DNA from: an uncultured Oscillospiraceae bacterium
GTDB lineage: Bacteria > Bacillota > Clostridia > Oscillospirales > Acutalibacteraceae
Direction of reading: 5' to 3'
NCBI GenBank assembly: GCA_900543395.1
Contig: UQQT01000031.1
Coordinates: 1-27,082, forward strand
DNA: 27,082 nucleotides
Part shown: in pieces, positions 22,954 to 27,082 of the stretch
Numbering within the stretch: the first letter of the stretch is position 1
How the letters are laid out: every line of letters starts with the position of its first letter
Notes under the pieces: generated by a model
The model's database searches: none
Told to the model about the DNA's origin: nothing
What the model saw: the letters and a program-made list of their open reading frames with translations, nothing else
Made by a program: the position numbers and the translations under genes

Positions 22954-23010
22954 TTACAAGTGCTTACGCCGAGGTTACAAAGGATTACAAAGTTATTACA
23001 ATTATTACAA
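22954..23010. promoter_or_regulatory. Five helically phased TTACAA direct repeats
   Basis: TTACAA begins at 22954, 22975, 22985, 22996 and 23005, i.e. intervals of 21, 10, 11 and 9 bp, close to whole turns of DNA. All face the same way. The array sits upstream of the lipoprotein promoter and about 180 bp from pdxS. Such spacing fits tandem binding of an OmpR/PhoP-type response regulator, but the regulator is not in the window. Confidence 0.5.
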
Positions 23011-23081
23011 TTTTAAATTGTTATATAAATTAAATTTGATTATTATTTTAATTCGATACTGAAAAGAATGTTTTTATTAAA

Positions 23082-23127
23082 AAACTGCTTGTAAACTGGT
23101 CATATTAAAATTATTAAAACTGGCTAT
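23082..23127 (+). promoter_or_regulatory. Candidate PdxR (MocR-type) operator upstream of pdxST
   Basis: AAACTGGTCAT (23093-23103) and AAACTGGCTAT (23117-23127) are direct repeats 24 bp apart, with a weaker AAACTGCTTGT at 23082. MocR/GntR-type PdxR activators of Gram-positive pdxST bind direct repeats near the -35. The last repeat touches the weak -35 of the pdxS promoter. The regulator gene itself is not seen here. Confidence 0.5.
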
Positions 23128-23155
23128 TTCAATATTACCACACATCCGTTATACT
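23127..23155 (+). promoter_or_regulatory. pdxST promoter with weak -35
   Basis: TTTCAA (23127-23132), a 17-bp spacer, TATACT (23150-23155). The poor -35 next to the direct repeats suggests activator dependence. Confidence 0.5.
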
Positions 23156-23192
23156 TCATTCAAAAGTAAAAGTATTTTCGGAGGTAAAAACA

Positions 23193-24065
23193 ATGGAAAA
23201 CAGATACGGGCTTAACAAACAGCTTGCGCAGATGCTCAAGGGCGGAGTTATAATGGACGTTACGACACCCGAGCAGGCAAAAATTGCAGAATCGGCGGGC
23301 GCGTGTGCGGTCATGGCTCTTGAAAGAATCCCCGCGGACATCCGCGCTGCCGGCGGAGTGTCGAGAATGAGCGACCCGAAGATGATAAAGGGCATACAGA
23401 ACGCCGTTTCGATTCCCGTTATGGCAAAGTGCAGAATCGGACATTTCGTCGAGGCGCAGATTCTCGAAGCGATTGAGATAGATTATATCGACGAGAGCGA
23501 GGTTCTCTCCCCTGCCGACGACGTTTATCATATTAATAAGCGTGATTTTAAGGTTCCGTTCGTATGCGGAGCAAAGGATCTCGGCGAGGCGTTGAGAAGA
23601 ATCAACGAGGGCGCATCCATGATAAGAACAAAGGGCGAACCCGGAACGGGCGACGTCGTTCAGGCGGTAAGACACATGAGAAAGATGAATTCGGAAATCG
23701 CACGCCTTGTTTCGATGAGAGAGGATGAGCTTTTCGAGGCGGCGAAACAGCTTTCGGTGCCGTTCGAGCTTGTAAAATACGTTCATGACAACGCAAAGCT
23801 TCCCGTTGTTAATTTCGCGGCGGGCGGAGTTGCGACTCCCGCGGATGCGGCTCTTATGATGCAGCTGGGCGCCGAGGGCGTTTTCGTCGGCTCGGGAATA
23901 TTCAAATCCGGAAACCCGGAAAAGAGAGCGAATGCGATGGTCAAAGCCGTAACGAATTTCACCGACGCTAAGATGATAGCCGAATTAAGCGAGGATCTCG
24001 GCGAGGCGATGGTCGGAATCAACGAGCAGGAAATCGAAATTTTAATGGCGGAGAGAGGAAAATAA
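23193..24065 (+). CDS. pdxS: Pyridoxal 5'-phosphate synthase, synthase subunit
   Basis: A 290-aa TIM-barrel synthase that makes PLP from ribose 5-phosphate, glyceraldehyde 3-phosphate and ammonia. The sequence is near-canonical: KGGVIMDVTTPEQAKIAE with Asp22, VMALERIPADIR (40-51), the catalytic Lys79 in VMAKCRIGHFVEA, and the glycine-rich GTKGEPG-type stretch seen here as RTKGEPGTGD. Length is typical (about 294). GGAGG lies just upstream of the ATG. The stop overlaps the start of pdxT by one base (TAATG), the standard coupling for the 12+12 PdxST complex, in which PdxT delivers ammonia to PdxS. Confidence 0.97.
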   Translation: MENRYGLNKQLAQMLKGGVIMDVTTPEQAKIAESAGACAVMALERIPADIRAAGGVSRMSDPKMIKGIQNAVSIPVMAKCRIGHFVEAQILEAIEIDYIDESEVLSPADDVYHINKRDFKVPFVCGAKDLGEALRRINEGASMIRTKGEPGTGDVVQAVRHMRKMNSEIARLVSMREDELFEAAKQLSVPFELVKYVHDNAKLPVVNFAAGGVATPADAALMMQLGAEGVFVGSGIFKSGNPEKRANAMVKAVTNFTDAKMIAELSEDLGEAMVGINEQEIEILMAERGK

Positions 24066-24625
24066 TGAAAATCGGAGTTCTCGCGGTTCAGGGCGCGTTC
24101 ATTGAACACGAAAAAGTCCTCGCCCGTCTCGGCGTACAAAGCGTCGAATTACGGCAGAAAAGCGATATCGGCGACAGTCTCGACGGCTTGATTCTGCCCG
24201 GCGGGGAAAGCACCGTTCAGGGCAAGCTGATAAAGGAGCTCGGCATGTTCCGACCTTTGCGCGAAATAATAAACGCGGGGGTTCCGACTCTCGCAACGTG
24301 CGCGGGAATGATTCTCTTAGCAGAGGAAATCGAAGGACAGGACGAAACATATTTCGGCACGCTCCCTGTCACGGTTAAAAGGAACGCCTACGGCAGACAG
24401 CTCGGCAGCTTTCATACCGAGGACGAATTTAAGCCAATAGGCACGGTTCCGATGACGTTTATCCGCGCGCCGTATGTGAAAAAAGTCTCGCCCGGGGTTG
24501 GAATCACAGCCGAAGTTGACGGGAAAATCGTCGGGGTAAAATATAAAAACCAAATCGCCGTCTCGTTCCACCCGGAGCTTGACGACGATACAAGAATACA
24601 TGAATTGCTTATCAGTAAACATTAA
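24065..24625 (+). CDS. pdxT: Pyridoxal 5'-phosphate synthase, glutaminase subunit
   Basis: A 186-aa class I glutamine amidotransferase. The catalytic triad is visible: Cys79 in ATCAGM, and His169 and Glu171 in SFHPEL. Other family marks are GVLAVQGAFIEH at the start and the LPGGEST oxyanion segment (44-50). It releases ammonia from glutamine and channels it to PdxS, with which it is translationally coupled. Length is normal (about 190). Confidence 0.97.
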   Translation: MKIGVLAVQGAFIEHEKVLARLGVQSVELRQKSDIGDSLDGLILPGGESTVQGKLIKELGMFRPLREIINAGVPTLATCAGMILLAEEIEGQDETYFGTLPVTVKRNAYGRQLGSFHTEDEFKPIGTVPMTFIRAPYVKKVSPGVGITAEVDGKIVGVKYKNQIAVSFHPELDDDTRIHELLISKH

Positions 24626-24640
24626 AAACGGAAACAACCG

Positions 24641-25087
24641 TTAAAAACAGCCAAGATAGGCTTTCATTCTCTGCGCGTTATTTTCTTCAGCAGTAATAAG
24701 TTCATACCCTAAAGCCTTTATATTCTGCGGAACGTCGCCGTATTCTTTGAGTGTTCTTGTCATATCTATTACGCCCATGATACTTCCTTGTATCATCATT
24801 TCCGCTATTTTGTCCGGCGTTTTATCAAATAACGTATTCATCACAGTCCCCGTTTTAACGCTCATTTTAGACATCGCGGAATTGTCTTTAGGTTTTTCAG
24901 ACATATTTTCAAGTTCAACGGCGGCTTTCGCACTTATCGATTCATATTGTTCTTTCTGCATAGTCAAGTCGGAAATAAAACCGCTGTTTTCGGCCCGTTC
25001 GGTAACATAAGATATTGAAGCCTCCGCCATCTTTGCATTTTGATAAACCTTGTTTAAAAAATCAGTGTTTTTCGCTTTATCATCCAT
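24641..25087 (-). CDS. Small helical protein of unknown function
   Basis: A 148-aa soluble protein, predominantly helical by composition (KVYQNAKMAEASISYVTERA, SDLTMQKEQYESISAKAAVE, NNAQRMKAYLGCF), compatible with a ferritin-like or other helical-bundle fold, but no metal-ligand pattern is clear. The ATG at 25087 is chosen because AAAGGA is correctly spaced from it; a longer frame back to 25120 would put that site inside the gene. It is convergent with pdxT, 15 bp between stop codons. I do not recognise the family with confidence. Confidence 0.7.
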   Translation of the reverse strand: MDDKAKNTDFLNKVYQNAKMAEASISYVTERAENSGFISDLTMQKEQYESISAKAAVELENMSEKPKDNSAMSKMSVKTGTVMNTLFDKTPDKIAEMMIQGSIMGVIDMTRTLKEYGDVPQNIKALGYELITAEENNAQRMKAYLGCF

Positions 25088-25171
25088 AAGAATCATTCCT
25101 TTCACAATTAGTCTGTTCAAAACATAAAAGAATTATTCATTTTCGAATTCAAAGCATTATGAAAAAACCGT

Positions 25172-25215
25172 AAAAACATGCCGAACGCTTATAAATTTGC
25201 GCTCGGCATGTTTTT
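25172..25215 (-). terminator. Strong bidirectional-type terminator
   Basis: A 17-position stem with one mismatch (AAAAACATGCCGAACGC 25172-25188 with 25199-25215), T-rich on both strands. It lies just past the stop of the ATP-grasp gene and upstream of the small helical protein gene. Confidence 0.85.
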
Positions 25216-25225
25216 GCTTTTTTAA

Positions 25226-26245
25226 TTAAAGATTTTCGTATCCCGGAATCTTGTGTATTTCTGGCAGGATTCCGATATCCTTTCCCGAGAGTCTGTAATT
25301 CTGAAACATATCATAGCCCGGCAGGACGTTACCCTCGATAAGCACGGGTTTGTCGTTCGTAATCGCGGCGTCCCAGCCGATATATCCGACCTCCGGCACG
25401 ACGTCCGCGCCCTTTTTGCACAGCTCGACAGCCTCATTGTGCATGGGAACTTCAAATGACGTAACGTCGACGCCCGTCAGCGGGTGCTTGTCATAGAAAA
25501 GCCCCGTTTTGTCGCAGAAAGCCTTTGACGCGGACTTTCCGTTTTTGTCGAGGAGAATGTACATTCCTCCGCTCGTGATGTTGTCGACGTCCTTTGTTCC
25601 GTTACCGAATCTTAAAAGCGAGTAGAGATAATGAACCTCTCCGTTTTTGTCTCTCAATGTTACGATGCGGACGGAGTTAACGCTCTTCGGGCAAAGCTCG
25701 TTCATTTTTTTATGCTGTTCGATTTTCTGCTCAATGAGCACCTGACCGTTTGTTTTAAGCTCGTTATAAAGCGAATTAAAATCCGTATTATCGTCCGTGT
25801 CGACTTTTTTAATCATCTGACCGCCGAACGAACGCGGGTATTTTGCAAAAACCGTTTTGTGTTTTTTGCAGAAATTTTCGAATTCTTTTTCGTCCGCCTT
25901 TTCAAGATTGAGCCACACCCTGCCGATAAAATCGGAGAACGCCTCGTCGAATTTGAGCTTATCCTTGAACATGCACGTAAATTCGGGGTTATTCGCCTGC
26001 TTTGAGAGCGCGACGTTCTTATTATAGGTAAGGAACGTCTCCCTGTTTTTGCCCTTGACCTTTGCAAATCCGAACACCGTGTAGTCGAGGTATCCTATGC
26101 CGTATTTCAGTGCGCACGCGCACATGTCGGCGGCGGTCGAAACGCGGTTAGCCCCGTAATTTTCGTGAATCTGGGAGATGTACATATTCATGCGTTTAAG
26201 GCTCATGGACTTGACCCTCGCCGTTAAATTCTTTAAGCTGCTCAT
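25226..26245 (-). CDS. Sugar-transfer-associated ATP-grasp family protein
   Basis: A 339-aa soluble protein. The C-terminal two thirds read as the ATP-grasp domain found with sugar-transfer and polysaccharide loci. Visible motifs are FAKYPRSFGGQMI (ATP-binding Lys region), VLIEQKIEQH, NSVRIVTLRD, the metal-binding GYIGWDAAI stretch near 295-303 and the closing VLIEGNVLPGYDMFQN. ATP-grasp enzymes ligate a carboxylate to an amine or thiol via an acyl phosphate; the partners here are unknown. ATG at 26245 with AAGGA upstream, own promoter (26284-26312) and own terminator. It is not in a visible polysaccharide gene cluster. Confidence 0.8.
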   Translation of the reverse strand: MSSLKNLTARVKSMSLKRMNMYISQIHENYGANRVSTAADMCACALKYGIGYLDYTVFGFAKVKGKNRETFLTYNKNVALSKQANNPEFTCMFKDKLKFDEAFSDFIGRVWLNLEKADEKEFENFCKKHKTVFAKYPRSFGGQMIKKVDTDDNTDFNSLYNELKTNGQVLIEQKIEQHKKMNELCPKSVNSVRIVTLRDKNGEVHYLYSLLRFGNGTKDVDNITSGGMYILLDKNGKSASKAFCDKTGLFYDKHPLTGVDVTSFEVPMHNEAVELCKKGADVVPEVGYIGWDAAITNDKPVLIEGNVLPGYDMFQNYRLSGKDIGILPEIHKIPGYENL

Positions 26246-26283
26246 AAAATCTGTCCTTATATCGTATTTAATTTCCGTAATTT

Positions 26284-26312
26284 ATTCTACATTTTAATAT
26301 TATTATTGTCAA
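26284..26312 (-). promoter_or_regulatory. Promoter of the ATP-grasp gene
   Basis: On the minus strand: TTGACA (26307-26312), a 17-bp spacer, TAGAAT (26284-26289). Confidence 0.75.
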
Positions 26313-26371
26313 CCGTTTTAATAATTAATTAATAAGCAGAGGAATTTGATTTGCAAAATATGTCTGTCAAA

Positions 26372-26407
26372 ATTAAAAATATACCCTGTTGACACTGATT
26401 AACAGGG
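26372..26407 (-). terminator. Terminator of the winged-helix gene
   Basis: A 7-bp stem (CCCTGTT 26384-26390 with AACAGGG 26401-26407) with T-rich sequence following on the minus strand. Confidence 0.65.
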
Positions 26408-26410
26408 CAT

Positions 26411-26768
26411 ATTAATAGGATATTTATTTTATTTTATATTTTACGGTACGTCCTCCGCCCGTTTTTATAAAAATCCCGCGTTCCGTCAGTTTCTTTATAA
26501 TTCTTATGGCGGTAGACTGCCCGACATTCAATAAATCCTGAATATTCCTGCGTGTTATGCAGCCGTTTTCTTTTGCGTATTCAATCAATTTGTTTTCAAA
26601 AAGTTCGTTCGAATCGGTATTCTTTTCATTGTTTTTATTGTAATTTACATTCGGTAAAACTACTTTGAAAGCATTATTCGACGTTTTGATGCTCGGAGAA
26701 ACCGATTCCGACAAATACGCAGTCATAATCTATTGAAGTTATTCTAACCATTCTTGTCAAGCATTATG
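26411..26768 (-). repeat. Tandem duplication, full-length copy
   Basis: This 358-bp unit (gene, upstream region and tail) is repeated at 26865-27082 with 7 substitutions by my count over the shared 218 bp and one 140-bp deletion. The window ends inside or at the edge of the second copy. Confidence 0.85.
26424..26726 (-). CDS. Small winged-helix protein, possible C-terminal remnant of an AlbA_2/HATPase_c_4-type protein
   Basis: A 100-aa protein. Residues about 44-100 form a winged helix-turn-helix (LIEYAKENGCITRRNIQDLL, then VGQSTAIRIIKKLTERG and a short wing, GGGRTVKYKIK). Residues 12-31 (PSIKTSNNAFKVVLPNVNYN) resemble the stretch just before the HTH in longer AlbA_2-type ATP-binding regulators. 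This suggests a 5'-truncated relic that kept the DNA-binding end. There is no Shine-Dalgarno before the ATG and an in-frame TAG lies one codon upstream, which supports truncation or weak translation. It is preceded by an operator-like array (26742-26797). If expressed it would be a DNA-binding protein. Confidence 0.5.
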   Translation of the reverse strand: MTAYLSESVSPSIKTSNNAFKVVLPNVNYNKNNEKNTDSNELFENKLIEYAKENGCITRRNIQDLLNVGQSTAIRIIKKLTERGIFIKTGGGRTVKYKIK

Positions 26769-26797
26769 GTTAGAAAATGATTAGAATGTGCTTAGAA
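26742..26797. promoter_or_regulatory. Inverted repeat plus TTAGAA iterons upstream of the winged-helix gene
   Basis: TTCTAACCA (26742-26750) and TGGTTAGAA (26767-26775) form a perfect 9-bp inverted repeat around a minus-strand TTGACA (26755-26760). TTAGAA then recurs at 26770, 26781 and 26792, exactly 11 bp apart. The layout is that of an operator bound cooperatively by a DNA-binding protein, plausibly the adjacent gene product. Confidence 0.6.
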
Positions 26798-26823
26798 AGA
26801 TCAGAATACGATAAAAAACAAAA

Positions 26824-26857
26824 GAGCGTCAACCCTATAAGGTTCGACTCTCTTTTT
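26824..26857. terminator. Hairpin terminator between the duplicated copies
   Basis: GAGCGTCAACC (26824-26834) pairs imperfectly with GGTTCGACTCTC (26841-26852). A T5 run follows on the plus strand, and a T-rich run also lies on the minus strand side, so it may end the downstream copy's transcript. Confidence 0.6.
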
Positions 26858-26864
26858 CTATATT

Positions 26865-27082
26865 ATTAATAGGATATTTATTTTATTTTATATTTTACGG
26901 TATATCCTCCGCCCGTTTTTATAAAAATCCCGCGTTCCGTCATTGATTTTATTGTAATTTACATTCGGTAAAATTACTTTGTAAGCATTATTCGACGTTT
27001 CGATGCTCGGAGAAACCGATTCCGACGAATACGCAGTCATAATCTATTGAAGTTATTCTAACCATTCTTGTCAAGCATTATG
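26865..27082 (-). repeat. Tandem duplication, deleted copy
   Basis: The second unit of the duplication. Relative to the first copy it lacks 140 bp (corresponding to 26489-26628), with TCA at both deletion ends in the first copy. It is about 97 percent identical elsewhere and runs to the window end. Confidence 0.85.
26888..27040 (-). pseudogene. Internally deleted, frameshifted copy of the winged-helix gene
   Basis: From the ATG at 27040 the first 31 residues follow the intact copy (MTAYSSESVSPSIETSNNAY, then KVILPNVNYNK). The 140-bp deletion then removes most of the helix-turn-helix and shifts frame, giving an unrelated tail that stops at 26888-26890. The C-terminal wing codons (GIFIKTGGG) survive out of frame. 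A clear pseudogene. Confidence 0.8.

Noticed and set aside
22954..23010. CRISPR-like or replication-origin iteron array
   Set aside because: The repeats are only 6 bp with 3-15 bp between them, far too short for CRISPR, and there is no replication gene nearby.
26424..26726. Antitoxin of a toxin-antitoxin pair
   Set aside because: The winged helix and operator-like repeats made this tempting, but no toxin frame is adjacent and the sequence looks more like the end of a larger AlbA_2-type protein.

Overview
The window looks like a chromosomal segment of a low-to-mid GC Gram-positive anaerobe, most likely a gut Clostridia member close to Oscillospiraceae/Ruminococcaceae. Pointers are strong AGGAGG-type ribosome binding sites, TTGACA-N17-TATAAT promoters, TTG and GTG starts, a lysine riboswitch ahead of dapA-lysA, PdxS/PdxT-type vitamin B6 synthesis, secreted proteins ending in dockerin-like modules, and BspA-type leucine-rich repeats. 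The taxonomic placement is inference from these features. I saw no rRNA, tRNA or CRISPR array.

Layout. 1-49 is the end of a small inverted-repeat element; a complete copy lies at 3107-3263. 301-1987 is the Mg2+ transporter gene mgtE behind a consensus promoter and a roughly 285-nt structured leader. 2209-4137 holds two paralogous secreted proteins (PPC-like plus Big2-like domains, with an amphipathic C-terminal tail), separated by the small mobile element. 4426-4797 (minus) is a chagasin-like protease inhibitor with an N-terminal hydrophobic anchor, divergent from 5055-11805. That second block is an apparent gene cluster of secreted phospho- and lipid hydrolases: a two-phosphoesterase dockerin protein, a neutral-ceramidase-like protein, a 40-aa membrane peptide, a 62-aa small protein and a PI-PLC-like phosphodiesterase. 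11806-12187 is a repeat-rich intergenic stretch.

12188-13204 is a ketopantoate reductase-family gene. 13234-15778 is the lysine-riboswitch-controlled dapA-lysA operon. 15854-16067 is a 48-aa peptide gene with a perfect promoter and its own terminator. 16136-17011 (minus) is a DMT permease, divergent from a sugar-phosphate isomerase/epimerase-like gene (17118-17981). 18196-21435 encodes a 1079-aa secreted BspA-repeat protein ending in a dockerin-like module. 21642-22871 (minus) is a lipoprotein. It is divergent from pdxST (23193-24625), and the intergenic region carries two separate regulator-site-like arrays. 24641-25087 and 25226-26245 (both minus) are a small helical protein and a sugar-transfer-type ATP-grasp enzyme.

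26411-27082 is a tandem duplication of a small winged-helix gene. The second copy has a 140-bp internal deletion and a frameshift, and the intact copy is preceded by an operator-like array of TTAGAA repeats.

How the genes fit together. The core functions (Mg2+ uptake, lysine/DAP, pantothenate, B6) are ordinary. The accessory part is a cell-surface set: dockerin proteins, a LRR adhesin-like protein, a protease inhibitor, and enzymes whose families act on phosphate esters, ceramide-like amides and phosphoinositides. My best candidate for an under-described system is this 4.4-11.8 kb cluster, read as a secreted lipid-headgroup or phosphate-scavenging locus with two tiny accompanying peptides. 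That reading is inference from domain content and spacing, not demonstrated.
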